Shown: positions 51,811 through 60,838, counted from the stretch's first letter. The stretch is 64,000 nucleotides of DNA from Bifidobacterium breve (GCA_945860545.1 CAMAQM010000001.1:81023-145022), one strand, 5' to 3'. Notes: generated from the sequence alone by a model not told the origin. A program made the numbers and translations.

Positions 51811-52544
51811 CCGTCCACCTCGTCGGCGCCGGCCCCGGTGACCCCGAACTGCTCACCGTGCGCGCCGCCCGCCTGCTCGCCACGGCCGACGTCGTCGTGC
51901 ACGACCGTCTCGTCCACCCCGACGTGTTGGACCTCGCTCCCGCCGGCGCCGAACGCATCGACGTCGGCAAGCGGCCCGGGGCCACCACCCCCCAGGAACT
52001 CATCAACGCACTGTTGGTGCACCTCGGCGACCAGGGTCTCGAGGTGGTGCGGCTCAAGGGCGGCGACCCGTTCGTGTTCGGCCGCGGCGGTGAAGAGGCT
52101 GAGGCGTTGGCCCAGGCCGGGGTGCCCTTCACCGTGGTGCCGGGCATCACCTCGGCGGTGGCGGCCCCCGCCGCCGCAGGCGTTCCCGTCACCCACCGCC
52201 ACGCCTCCGCCGCGTTCACCGTGGTCACCGGACACCGGGCCACCGGCGGTTCGAGCGGGGTGGCGTGGGAGGCGCTCGCTGCGGTGGGCGGCACCATCGT
52301 GGTGCTCATGGGCGTCACCGAACGTGCCGTGATCGCCGAACGCCTCATCGCTGGCGGGTTGTCGCCCGACACGCCGGTCGCCGCCGTGCGATGGGGCACC
52401 CGCTCGGACCAGACCACGGTGCGGACCACCCTCGGCGCGCTCGGCGTGACCGAGGTGCGTTCCCCGGCCACCATCGTCATCGGCGCGGTCGCCGCCCTCG
52501 ATCTCGCCCCGACGGCGGTACCCGCCACCGGCCAGGTGCGCTGA
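51807..52544 (+). CDS. cobA: Uroporphyrinogen-III C-methyltransferase
   Basis: SUMT, adding two methyl groups to uroporphyrinogen III to give precorrin-2. 245 residues. VGAGPGDPELLTVRAARLL, VVHDRLVHPDVL, RLKGGDPFVFGRGGEEAEAL and VVPGITSAVAAPA are all standard. With the preceding gene it provides the siroheme needed by the sulfite reductase downstream; the split into two genes replaces the fused CysG of enterics. Confidence 0.95.
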   Translation: MTVHLVGAGPGDPELLTVRAARLLATADVVVHDRLVHPDVLDLAPAGAERIDVGKRPGATTPQELINALLVHLGDQGLEVVRLKGGDPFVFGRGGEEAEALAQAGVPFTVVPGITSAVAAPAAAGVPVTHRHASAAFTVVTGHRATGGSSGVAWEALAAVGGTIVVLMGVTERAVIAERLIAGGLSPDTPVAAVRWGTRSDQTTVRTTLGALGVTEVRSPATIVIGAVAALDLAPTAVPATGQVR

Positions 52545-52801
52545 TGCGACGCTCCATCGACGACCAGCCACTCGGGCCCGATGACCTGCCGCCCGGCGCC
52601 GAGGACGCCGAGGCGGTCTCGTGGGCGGTGGCCATCAGCGACGACTACGACGACGCCGAACCCCGCGTGGTGCTCACCGTCGAACCCTTCGGTGCCCCCG
52701 GTACCGGCCTCATCGCCCATCTCGACCCCGTCCACGTCCGACGGCTGCGCCGTGCCCTGCACGACGCGCTGCGCGAAGTGGGCGAGGACCCAGGAACCTG
52801 A
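52544..52801 (+). CDS. 85-residue acidic protein of unknown function
   Basis: Starts at ATG 52544, sharing one base with the cobA stop, and ends 16 nt before the sulfite reductase ATG. The sequence is acidic in its first half (SIDDQPLGPDDLPPGAEDAEA) and has an amphipathic C-terminal helix VHVRRLRRALHDALREV. The middle VSWAVAISDDYDDAEPRVVLTVEPFG looks like two beta strands. I do not recognise a family. Its place between siroheme synthesis and the siroheme enzyme suggests a maturation or assembly role, which is inference. Confidence 0.7.
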   Translation: MRRSIDDQPLGPDDLPPGAEDAEAVSWAVAISDDYDDAEPRVVLTVEPFGAPGTGLIAHLDPVHVRRLRRALHDALREVGEDPGT

Positions 52802-52817
52802 ACCACCGAGGACTCCC

Positions 52818-54611
52818 ATGACCGGCATTGCTCCCGCCCCCCAACCCCGTGACCTCGACGCCGAGGAACAACGCGACATCGAACGCTTCGAGGAGGCCAT
52901 CGGCCAGTACCTCGCCGGCGACATCGACGAGGACGTGTTCCGGGTGATGCGCCTCAACAACGGCATCTACGGCCAGCGTCAGGGCGGCACCAACCAGATG
53001 GTGCGCATCAAGGTGCCGGCGGGAACCATCACCCCCGAACAGCTCGACCTGATGTCGGACCTCGCCAACGAGTTCTCCCGCGGCTGGGGCCACATCACCA
53101 CCCGCCAGAACATCCAGTTCCACTTCGTCGAACTGCGCCGCATCCCCGAACTGCTGCGACGACTCGCCGACGTCGGCCTCACCACGCGCGAGGCGTGCGG
53201 GGACACGGTGCGCAACGTCATGGCGTGCCACCTCGCTGGGGCGTGCCCCCACGAGCACCTCGACGTCACCCCGTGGGCCGAAGCCACGTTCCGTCACTTC
53301 GTGCGCAACCCGCTCGGCCAGCGACTGCCCCGCAAGTTCAAGGTGAACTTCTCGGGGTGCGCCACCGACTGCGGGCAGGCGATGTTCAACGACGTCGGGG
53401 TGGTCGCCACCACCCGCACCGCCCCCGACGGCACCACCGAAACGGGTTTCCGGGTGTACATCGCCGGTGGTCTCGGAGCGAACCCGCACCCCGCCCTCGC
53501 CCTTGAGGACTTCACGAGTCGTGAGGACTTGTTGCCCACCGTCGAGGCGTGCCTGCGGGTGTTCGAACAGGCCGGCAACCGGGACAACAAGTTGCGGGCC
53601 CGCATGAAGTGGCTGGTGGACACCCTCGGCATCGACGAGGTGCGCCGCCGTGTGATCAAGGTGCGTCACACGCTGCCCGCCTCGTCGTCGTGGCCCGGTG
53701 GGATCCCCCCCGAGGTGGCCGAACATGGCGACGCCCCCGCCGGGCGGGTTCCCGACGGCCAGAGCGTGACGGCGGTGGGCCAGGGCGTGCGCGTCGACAT
53801 CCTGTCGGCCGACCCGTTCACCCGGTGGGAACAGACGAGCGTGATCCGCGGGGCGGCGAACGGCACGGTGAGCGCCGTGGCCTACGCCGCCCTCGGGGAC
53901 ATCACCGCCAGCCAGTTCCGGGCGTTGGCGTCCATCCAGCGCGAGTTCGCCGCCGACGTGCGTCTGTCGAACCGTCAGAACGTGGTGTTCCGCAACCTCA
54001 CCGACGACGACCTCGCGCCGCTGTACGCCCGCCTCGAGGCCATCGGGATGGCCCGGCCGGGTGCGGAACTCGCCCGTGACGTGGTGGCGTGCCCGGGGGC
54101 GGACACCTGCAACATCGCCATCACCCAGTCCCGCGGCCTCGCCAAGGCCATCGGGGAGGAACTCGAGGAGCAAGGTCTCGCCGAGGTCGGTGGGGTGCGG
54201 ATCAACATCTCGGGTTGCACCAACAGTTGCGGCCAGCACCACGCCGCCGACATTGGCCTGTTCGGTGTGGAACGCCGGGCCCACGGCCAGGCGGTGCCCG
54301 GGTACCAACTGCTCCTCGGCGGTCACGTCGCCGACGAACAGATCCGGTTCGGTGCCAAGGCCCTGCGGGTGCCGGCCCGCACCGCCCCCGAGGCGGTGGC
54401 TCGGGTGGTGAGGCGGTTCGCCGAGGAACGCTCGGCCGCCGAGACGTTCCCGGTGTGGCTGGACCGGGTCGGTGGCGCAGCGGCCGTGGCCGAAGGCCTC
54501 GCCGAACTCGACACCATCCCCACCCCCGACGAGGACGGAACGTTCTACGTGGACTACGACGAGACCGGGCCGTTCACGGTGTCGGTGTCCGAATCGGAGT
54601 GCGCCACGTGA
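52818..54611 (+). CDS. Ferredoxin-type sulfite/nitrite reductase (siroheme, 4Fe-4S)
   Basis: 597-residue hemoprotein that makes a six-electron reduction. Two half-repeats are seen (GWGHITTRQNIQFH and VRLSNRQNVVFRN), and the siroheme/4Fe-4S ligands are the C-x5-C of ACPGADTCNIA and C-x3-C of SGCTNSCGQH. Sulfite is the likely substrate because cysH, cysDN and siroheme genes precede it; nitrite reductases share the same motifs. GAGGA lies 6 nt before the ATG. The ferredoxin and its reductase are not in the window. Confidence 0.92.
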   Translation: MTGIAPAPQPRDLDAEEQRDIERFEEAIGQYLAGDIDEDVFRVMRLNNGIYGQRQGGTNQMVRIKVPAGTITPEQLDLMSDLANEFSRGWGHITTRQNIQFHFVELRRIPELLRRLADVGLTTREACGDTVRNVMACHLAGACPHEHLDVTPWAEATFRHFVRNPLGQRLPRKFKVNFSGCATDCGQAMFNDVGVVATTRTAPDGTTETGFRVYIAGGLGANPHPALALEDFTSREDLLPTVEACLRVFEQAGNRDNKLRARMKWLVDTLGIDEVRRRVIKVRHTLPASSSWPGGIPPEVAEHGDAPAGRVPDGQSVTAVGQGVRVDILSADPFTRWEQTSVIRGAANGTVSAVAYAALGDITASQFRALASIQREFAADVRLSNRQNVVFRNLTDDDLAPLYARLEAIGMARPGAELARDVVACPGADTCNIAITQSRGLAKAIGEELEEQGLAEVGGVRINISGCTNSCGQHHAADIGLFGVERRAHGQAVPGYQLLLGGHVADEQIRFGAKALRVPARTAPEAVARVVRRFAEERSAAETFPVWLDRVGGAAAVAEGLAELDTIPTPDEDGTFYVDYDETGPFTVSVSESECAT

Positions 54612-54651
54612 CCGGCCGTCACGACCGCACCCCGATCGATGGGAGTGATCG

Positions 54652-55551
54652 ATGACCACGCTCACCGACACGTTCACTGCGACCCCGCTCACCGGGACGT
54701 TCGGCATGGAGTTCACCGGAGCGCGCCTCGCCGGTGACCTCGACGCCGACTGGCTCGCCGGCCAGCTCGATGAGCACCTTTTGTTGGTGTTCCGTGACCA
54801 GTTCCTCACCCCCGCCGAACAGGTCGCCGTGGCGCGCGCCCTGGGCTCGCCGACCCCCGCACACCCGGTGGTGCCCGGCATGGACGGGTACCCGGAGATC
54901 CTCGAACTCGACGGTGCCAAAGGCGGACGCAACGCGGCGTGGCACACCGACGTGACGTTCACCCGAACCCCGCCGTCGGCGTCGGTGCTCGTCAGCGACG
55001 TCACCCCGGTCGCTGGTGGGGACACGCTGTGGGCGGACCTGCGGGGTGCGTACACCCGACTGTCCGAACCGTTGCGTGACCTCGTGGACGGACTCGAGGC
55101 GGTGCACCGGATCACCCCGCTCGCCTACTTCGGCGAGCCGGCCGACACCGGTCTGCACCGCGACGACGCCCGCGAACTCCTCGAGCGCGCTGCGGGGGTG
55201 CCGCCCGTCATCCACCCGGTGGTGCGGGTCCATCCCGCCACCAAGCGTCGGGCGCTGTTTGTGAACCCGGGGTTCACCAGTCACCTCGTCGGGTTGTCCC
55301 GGGTGGAGAGCGACCGGTTGTTGGCGTTGTTGTTCGACCACGCCACCCAGCCCGAGGTGGTGGTGCGTCACCGGTGGCAGGCCGGCGACGTCGTCATCTG
55401 GGACAACAAGGCCACCATGCATTACGCCACCGACGACTACGGCAATGCCGAGCGTCTCATGCGCCGGGTCACCATTGCCGGTGACGTCCCCCACGGTCCG
55501 AACGGGTCCGAGAGTCGCATCGTGGACGATCCGTTCCTCGCCGTGCGCTGA
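54652..55551 (+). CDS. TauD/TfdA-type Fe(II)/2-oxoglutarate dioxygenase
   Basis: 299-residue dioxygenase. Iron ligands are HTD of AAWHTDVTF and the distal His of ATMHYATDDYG; the 2-oxoglutarate-binding Arg is in RLMRRVTIAG. Relatives release sulfite from taurine or alkyl sulfates, which fits its place 40 bases after the sulfite reductase: it could feed sulfite from organosulfur. Other TfdA-type substrates cannot be excluded. Confidence 0.9.
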   Translation: MTTLTDTFTATPLTGTFGMEFTGARLAGDLDADWLAGQLDEHLLLVFRDQFLTPAEQVAVARALGSPTPAHPVVPGMDGYPEILELDGAKGGRNAAWHTDVTFTRTPPSASVLVSDVTPVAGGDTLWADLRGAYTRLSEPLRDLVDGLEAVHRITPLAYFGEPADTGLHRDDARELLERAAGVPPVIHPVVRVHPATKRRALFVNPGFTSHLVGLSRVESDRLLALLFDHATQPEVVVRHRWQAGDVVIWDNKATMHYATDDYGNAERLMRRVTIAGDVPHGPNGSESRIVDDPFLAVR

Positions 55552-55588
55552 CACTTCATTGTTGACGGACCGTCGGCGTCTCCTCGGT

Positions 55589-55616
55589 GCGGTTACTCCG
55601 CAGCGGTTACTCCGCA
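55589..55616 (+). repeat. 14-base tandem duplication at aquaporin stop codon
   Basis: GCGGTTACTCCGCA occurs twice in direct succession, at 55589-55602 and 55603-55616. The second copy holds the last codons and stop of the aquaporin gene on the minus strand; the first repeats them just after the stop. Confidence 0.85.
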
Positions 55617-56404
55617 GCGGTGGGGTCACCCATGGCAGCCCGGGCTTCCTGGGCCTTGGCCGGCCCACGCAGCACCCACGCCACCCCGACGGCGATGATC
55701 GCCCCGGCGCACGGTCCCACCAGGTACACCCACCAGGTGCCGAGTTCACCGAGGGCGACGTCGGGCCCCAGGGCGCGGGCCGGGTTCATGGCCGCTCCTT
55801 CGAACGGGCCACCGAGTGACCCCAGCGCCATGATGTAGCCGGCCACGGCGAAGGGCACGTAGGCGCCACTGAGTTTGGGTCCGTTGGCCATGCCGAGCAC
55901 CATGAGCACCAGCCCAAAGGTGAGCAGCGCTTCGAACGCCACCGACTCGAGGGCGAGACCCTCGGGTGGCCGGGTGGCGGCGAGGTTTCCGAGCGGCCCG
56001 AAGAACCACTTGGCCAACAGCGCCCCGGCGATGGCGGCAGCGAACTGCACGATCCAGTACACGCCCGCCATGACCCATCCCATGTCCCCGCGCAGCGTGA
56101 ACGCAAGCGTCATGGCCGGGTTGAAGTGCGACGAGATGTCACCGAGGAAGAAGATGGCGACCATCAGCCACAGGGCGGCGAACGCCGACAGGACCAGCGC
56201 CACCACGTACGACGGGGGGTCACCCCCGCCGTACTTGACGAGGATGGCCGCACCCGCCGACAGCACGAACATCAGCCCGAACGTGCCGATGAACTCGGCG
56301 AGGAGTCGGCGCAGCCGGTGTTCGTTACTGGTCCATGAGGCCGAGAACGTCCGATCGCCGACCTCGGCCATCAGTGCGGACTTGCCGCTTGGCGTGGTGG
56401 TCAT
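55607..56404 (-). CDS. MIP-family aquaporin
   Basis: 265-residue channel with six spans and both half-helix motifs, HFNPAMTLAF and AMNPARALGPD. The narrow region residues fit a water or small-solute aquaporin; a glycerol facilitator would usually have Asp after the second NPA-Arg, so the substrate is open. The N-terminus has a 30-residue cytoplasmic extension. ATG 56404 overlaps the fumC stop (ATGA), so it is translated from the fumarase transcript. Confidence 0.93.
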   Translation of the reverse strand: MTTTPSGKSALMAEVGDRTFSASWTSNEHRLRRLLAEFIGTFGLMFVLSAGAAILVKYGGGDPPSYVVALVLSAFAALWLMVAIFFLGDISSHFNPAMTLAFTLRGDMGWVMAGVYWIVQFAAAIAGALLAKWFFGPLGNLAATRPPEGLALESVAFEALLTFGLVLMVLGMANGPKLSGAYVPFAVAGYIMALGSLGGPFEGAAMNPARALGPDVALGELGTWWVYLVGPCAGAIIAVGVAWVLRGPAKAQEARAAMGDPTAAE

Positions 56405-57948
56405 CGCTTCGAGGCCTTCTTCGCCGACGCCTTCTTGGCGGTCGCCTTCTTCGTCGACGCCTTCTTCGCGGAGGCCTTCTTCTTGGTCTTCGGAGCAGCG
56501 CCGTCGGGGTGGGTCATGTTGATGGGCACCACCACCCGGTCGTAGAGCTCCTCGGACACGCCGTTGCGCAACGCCGCCTCACGCAGCGTGAGGTCGTGGT
56601 CGATGGCGTAGTGGGAGATCACCGACGCCTGGTCGTAGCCGATGATGGGGGACAGGGCGGTCACCATCATCACCGACTTGTCGATGTTCTCCTTGATCTT
56701 CGGGCGGTTCAGCTCGGCGCCCTCGATCATGAACTCCCGGAAGTGGTCGCACATGTCGGCCATGATCAGCGCCGAGTGCAGGTAGTTGTTGATGAGGACG
56801 GGCCGGAAGGCGTTCAGTTCGAAGTTGCCTTCGGCGCCGCCCATCTGCACGGCGACGTCCGAGCTCATGATCTGGATGCAGACCATGAGCATCGCTTCGG
56901 CCTGGGTGGGGTTGACCTTGCCCGGCATGATCGACGAGCCGGGCTCGTTGGACGGCAGGATCAGTTCCATCAGCCCGGTGCGCGGACCTGAGCCCAACCA
57001 CCGCATGTCGTTGGCGATCTTGAACAGGGTCACCGACGCCGACTTCAACCCGGCGTGGGCACGGACCATGCGGTCAAGGGTGCCTTGGGCGGCGAACTTG
57101 TTGTCGGCAGTCTTGAACGGGTAGCCGGTGAGCTTGGCGATGACGGCGGCCACCTCGTCCCCGAACCCGGCCGGTGAGTTGAGGCCCGTGCCCACCGCGG
57201 TGCCACCCATGGCGAGTCGCAGCAGACCGGCAGTGGCGTGCTCAACGTCGACGATGGCATCGGCGAGCGCGGCGGCGTAGCCGGACCATTCCTGGCCGAC
57301 GGTCAGCGGCGTGGCGTCCTCGAGGTGCGTGCGGCCGATCTTGACCACCGAGCTCCACTGGCGGGACTTCTTCTCAAGGGCCTTCTGGAGGCGCTTGAGG
57401 GCCGGGATGGTTTTGGTGGTGGCCATCGTGTACGCCGCGATGTGCATGGCGGTGGGGAACGTGTCGTTGGACGACTGACCCATGTTCACGTGGTCGTTGG
57501 GGTGCACCGGCTCCTGTGAACCGAGCTTGCCGCCGACGAGCTGGATGCAGCGGTTCGACACCACCTCGTTGACGTTCATGTTCGACTGGGTGCCCGAGCC
57601 GGTCTGCCAGACGTAGAGCGGGAAGTCCTCGTCGAGCTGCCCGGTGATCACCTCGTCACAGACCTTCTCGATCAGCTTGCCCTTCCACTGGGGCAGTCGG
57701 CCGTGCCGGGTGTTGACGATGGCGGCGGCCTTCTTGACGTAGCCGTAGGCGTGGTACACCTCGTGGGGCATCCGGTCGTTGCCGATGTCGAAGTGGATCA
57801 GGCTCCGCTGGGTCTGTGCCCCCCAGTAGCGGTTGGCGGGCACCATGACGGTGCCGAGGCTGTCGAATTCCTTGCGCTCGCCGGTGGCCTTCAGCCCGAT
57901 GGGGAGGTTGAGGATCTTGGGTGGTCGGGAGTTCGATGGGGTTGGCAC
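56401..57948 (-). CDS. fumC: Class II fumarate hydratase with Lys/Ala-repeat tail
   Basis: Iron-independent fumarase, 515 residues, hydrating fumarate to malate in the TCA cycle. SGTQSNMNVNEVV, GQSSNDTFPTAMH, GRTHLEDATPLTVGQE and GSSIMPGKVNPTQAE are the superfamily motifs. GTG 57948 has AAGGAA 6 nt upstream. The last 29 residues (about 487-515) are an AKKAS/TKKAT repeat like a histone H1 tail, absent from ordinary fumarases. Followed without gap by the aquaporin gene. Confidence 0.95.
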   Translation of the reverse strand: MPTPSNSRPPKILNLPIGLKATGERKEFDSLGTVMVPANRYWGAQTQRSLIHFDIGNDRMPHEVYHAYGYVKKAAAIVNTRHGRLPQWKGKLIEKVCDEVITGQLDEDFPLYVWQTGSGTQSNMNVNEVVSNRCIQLVGGKLGSQEPVHPNDHVNMGQSSNDTFPTAMHIAAYTMATTKTIPALKRLQKALEKKSRQWSSVVKIGRTHLEDATPLTVGQEWSGYAAALADAIVDVEHATAGLLRLAMGGTAVGTGLNSPAGFGDEVAAVIAKLTGYPFKTADNKFAAQGTLDRMVRAHAGLKSASVTLFKIANDMRWLGSGPRTGLMELILPSNEPGSSIMPGKVNPTQAEAMLMVCIQIMSSDVAVQMGGAEGNFELNAFRPVLINNYLHSALIMADMCDHFREFMIEGAELNRPKIKENIDKSVMMVTALSPIIGYDQASVISHYAIDHDLTLREAALRNGVSEELYDRVVVPINMTHPDGAAPKTKKKASAKKASTKKATAKKASAKKASKR

Positions 57949-58006
57949 GTGGGGTTCCTTGTTGTCGTTGCGGCAGCCAGGGTCTGGCTGTGGAAGAGTT
58001 ACGGAA

Positions 58007-58012
58007 TAATCT
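58007..58012 (-). promoter_or_regulatory. fumC extended -10 box
   Basis: TGCTAGATT on the minus strand is an extended -10 (TAGATT) in an AT-rich patch. The leader would be about 50 nt and includes the AAGGAA ribosome site. Confidence 0.45.
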
Positions 58013-58107
58013 AGCAATTTCACAGTGAGTGCGTGAGCGGACACACCGGTTACCAACCCGTTCGGTGCGACACTGTCGTCCGGTACGTCATCTAGGAGGA
58101 TCTCGTC

Positions 58108-59103
58108 ATGTGCACCAACTTCAAACATCAGCCAGCCGGCGACGGGTCAGTGGCCGTTGGTCGCACCATGGAGTTCCCCGACGTCCTGCCCTGGGAACTC
58201 GGCATCGTCGCCTCAGACTTCACCGGCAAGAGCGAAGCCTCCCCCGACGGCAAGTCGTGGACCGGCACCCACGGCGTCATCGGCATCGGGGCGTTCAAGC
58301 CGCACTGGATCGCCGACGGCACGAACACCGCTGGTCTGTCGGGACACCTGTTGTACATGCCCGGTCACGCCACCTACGCCGCACCCCGCAACGACGGGTC
58401 TGACATCGGGATCCTCGAGGTGTTGGCGTTCCTGTTGGGCACGTGCACCTCGATCGCCGAGGCCAAGGCAGCAATGGCCACGTGCAACGTCGTGGACTTC
58501 ACCCCGCCCGAGGTTCCCATCCCTCTGCCGCTGCACGTCATCCTTCACGACAAGGACGCCTGCGCCGTCGTCGAGTTCCAACCCGACGGCATGGTCATCA
58601 CCGACAACCCGGTGCAGGTGGCCACCAACGCACCGTTCATCGACTGGCACCTGACCAACATCAGCAACTACCTGACCCAGACCCCGACGTTGCCCGAGGC
58701 CATCACCATCGGGGGGACGACGTTCGCCCCGCTCGGTCAGGGATCGGGGTTCGCCGGCCTGCCCGCTGACGGGAACTCGCCGTCACGGTTCGTCCGGGTG
58801 CTCGCCGACGTGCGGTTCGCCCAACAGCCAAAGGACGAACATGCCCTGCTGATGGACTGTGTGCGCATCCTGCACAACTTCGACATCGTCCCGGGCACCA
58901 TCATGGAGGACGCGCCCGGTGGAGGATTGACCCCCGAGCTCACCATGTGGTCGACCGTGTCGAACCTCACCGGTCACGGGTACCTCTTCAACACGCTGCA
59001 CGACCCGTTGTGGTACTCGGTCGATCTCGGTGCAACGGACTTCAGTACGTCGCGGCTCGTGGCTTTCCCCACCGGCGGCACCTTCACGTCGTTCTCCGTC
59101 TGA
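58108..59103 (+). CDS. Choloylglycine hydrolase-family (Ntn) amide hydrolase
   Basis: 331-residue Ntn hydrolase of the linear amide/bile-salt hydrolase group. The nucleophile is Cys2 (MCTNF), exposed after Met removal; VGRTMEFPD carries the conserved Arg, TNAPFIDWHL the Asn region and SRFVRVLADV a later Arg. A strong AGGAGG lies 9 nt before the ATG. Substrates in the family include bile salts, penicillin V and N-acyl-homoserine lactones. It is followed by an MFS exporter 51 bases on, probably co-transcribed. Confidence 0.88.
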   Translation: MCTNFKHQPAGDGSVAVGRTMEFPDVLPWELGIVASDFTGKSEASPDGKSWTGTHGVIGIGAFKPHWIADGTNTAGLSGHLLYMPGHATYAAPRNDGSDIGILEVLAFLLGTCTSIAEAKAAMATCNVVDFTPPEVPIPLPLHVILHDKDACAVVEFQPDGMVITDNPVQVATNAPFIDWHLTNISNYLTQTPTLPEAITIGGTTFAPLGQGSGFAGLPADGNSPSRFVRVLADVRFAQQPKDEHALLMDCVRILHNFDIVPGTIMEDAPGGGLTPELTMWSTVSNLTGHGYLFNTLHDPLWYSVDLGATDFSTSRLVAFPTGGTFTSFSV

Positions 59104-59154
59104 GTCGCCGACCTCACTCTCTGCATTCCATCCACGCCGTCCAAGGAGCACCTC

Positions 59155-60762
59155 ATGGCCAATGACACCCCCGACCGTCCTGCTGGCGATCCGCCCGCCG
59201 GCCCGTCAACCGTCGACACCCTCCGGAAGGTCTCCCCGTTGGCCATCGTGCTGCTCGGGTTCTTCGGAGCGGTGCAGGGTGCCGCGCCCAACATCGCCAG
59301 CACCGCGCTGGTGGGAGCGAGCCGCTCCCTCGACATGACCGGCAGCGTGCAGGCCTTGGCGGCCAGCATGCAGACCCTGGCGATCGCCGCCACCGTGATC
59401 ACCACCGGCATGCTCGCCGACCGGTTCGGCCGACGGCTGGTCCTGATGGTGGCGTTGGTACTCGGTGCGATCGGGAATCTCATCGTCATGGTGTCACCAA
59501 ACGCTGCGGTCTACATGGCCGGGATGGTCGTCGTGGGCATCGGTCTCGGCGCCGTGTACGGCTCGGCGTTCGGGTACATCAAGTCCGTGGTGAAGCCCGA
59601 ACGCATGGCGTCGGCGATGGGGGTGTTCATGGCGACGACCATGGTGTTCACCCTCATCTTCACCTTCGTCGGTGGCACGCTCGCCTCGAGTGACTGGCGT
59701 ACGGCGTACCTGTTGATCCCGGCGGCGTGCATCGTGGGTCTCGTGTTGACCCCGGTGCTGCTGCCGAAGATCCCGACGGTGGGCGACGGATCGTTCGACG
59801 TGCTCGGCCAGCTCTTCCTCGCCGCCGGAATCGTCGGGTTGCTCTACGGCATCAGTCAGTTGGCCAAGAGCCTGACGTCACCGGGCACGTTCGTTCCCAT
59901 CGTTGTCGGGATCGTGCTGCTCGTTGCGTTCGTCGTGTGGGAACGCCGCTACAGCGGCCACTTCTTCCCCGTTGAGATCCTTCGCTCACCCGTGTTCCTC
60001 GCCGCCCTGTGTTTCGGGTTCATCTACAACTTCGGCAACTCGGTGTCGTTCCTGCAGCTGACGAACCTGTGGCAGTACGTCAACGGTCTGACGACGTCCA
60101 AAGTCGCCCTGTGGCAGTTGCCGCTGCTGTTCGCCGGCATCGTCAGTGGTCTGTTGGCTGGCCGGGTCATCAGCAAGGGCATCTCGAACCGGGTCGCCGG
60201 CGTGGTGGGCGGTCTGATGACGGCGGTCTCCTTCGTGCTGTTGGCTCTGGCGCACGAGTCCACCAGCCTCGTCGGGTTTCTTCCCGGGATGATTCTCGGG
60301 GGTGCCGGTGTGGTCATCGCCGCCGTCGCGTTCGGAAACCTGGTGTTGCGCGAAGCCCCGCCCGAGTTCCTCGGACCGGTGTCGAGTTCGCGGACCACGT
60401 TCGGGCAGTTCGCCTACACCCTGGGGTTCTCGATCTCGACGGTGGCCCTCGACCGTCTCACCGTGGGTGGCACCACCGACCGTCTCGAGGCTGCCGGGGT
60501 GCCCGCCAACCAGTTGTCGACCGGCATGGACGCCGTGACCGTCTACGCATCGTCGGGTACCCGACCTGACACGGCGTTGGGCCAACAGGCGCTCACCGAT
60601 GCGGCGACCTCCTACGGCGGGGCGTTCCAGACGACGTTCCTCGTCGTGGCCGTCGTTCTCGTCGGCACCTCGGCGTTGGCGTGGTGGTTGCTGCGCAACG
60701 GTGAGGGTGACGCCAAGCCCGCTCACGTGGACGGCGCCGCCCTCGAACACGCCCCAGGCTGA
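59155..60762 (+). CDS. MFS drug/proton antiporter, 14-span type
   Basis: 535-residue transporter with about 14 hydrophobic segments. The A motif GMLADRFGRRLVL sits between spans 2 and 3, and GLGAVYGSAFGYI is in span 4-5. It resembles DHA2-type multidrug exporters. The N-terminal 25 residues and the C-terminal 20 residues are cytoplasmic. Paired with the Ntn hydrolase, it may export the substrate or product of that enzyme, or a toxic amide; this is inference. Confidence 0.88.
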   Translation: MANDTPDRPAGDPPAGPSTVDTLRKVSPLAIVLLGFFGAVQGAAPNIASTALVGASRSLDMTGSVQALAASMQTLAIAATVITTGMLADRFGRRLVLMVALVLGAIGNLIVMVSPNAAVYMAGMVVVGIGLGAVYGSAFGYIKSVVKPERMASAMGVFMATTMVFTLIFTFVGGTLASSDWRTAYLLIPAACIVGLVLTPVLLPKIPTVGDGSFDVLGQLFLAAGIVGLLYGISQLAKSLTSPGTFVPIVVGIVLLVAFVVWERRYSGHFFPVEILRSPVFLAALCFGFIYNFGNSVSFLQLTNLWQYVNGLTTSKVALWQLPLLFAGIVSGLLAGRVISKGISNRVAGVVGGLMTAVSFVLLALAHESTSLVGFLPGMILGGAGVVIAAVAFGNLVLREAPPEFLGPVSSSRTTFGQFAYTLGFSISTVALDRLTVGGTTDRLEAAGVPANQLSTGMDAVTVYASSGTRPDTALGQQALTDAATSYGGAFQTTFLVVAVVLVGTSALAWWLLRNGEGDAKPAHVDGAALEHAPG

Positions 60763-60816
60763 ACCCGAACCGAATACGCGAGGCGGTCTGCGCCCCGGTG
60801 CCCGCCGGGTTCGGGT
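60763..60816. terminator. Long hairpin between convergent genes
   Basis: ACCCGAACC (60763-60771) pairs perfectly with GGTTCGGGT (60808-60816) across a 36-base GC-rich loop. It begins at the MFS stop and lies before the end of the convergent amidohydrolase gene, so it could end transcription from both sides. There is no T-run. Confidence 0.4.
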
Positions 60817-60838
60817 CTGCGTCAGGCGCGCGTGACGC

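Noticed and set aside
57949..58128. 60-residue N-terminal extension of fumarase
   Set aside because: It includes the promoter region with TGCTAGATT and lies upstream of a good ribosome site; fumarases do not carry it.
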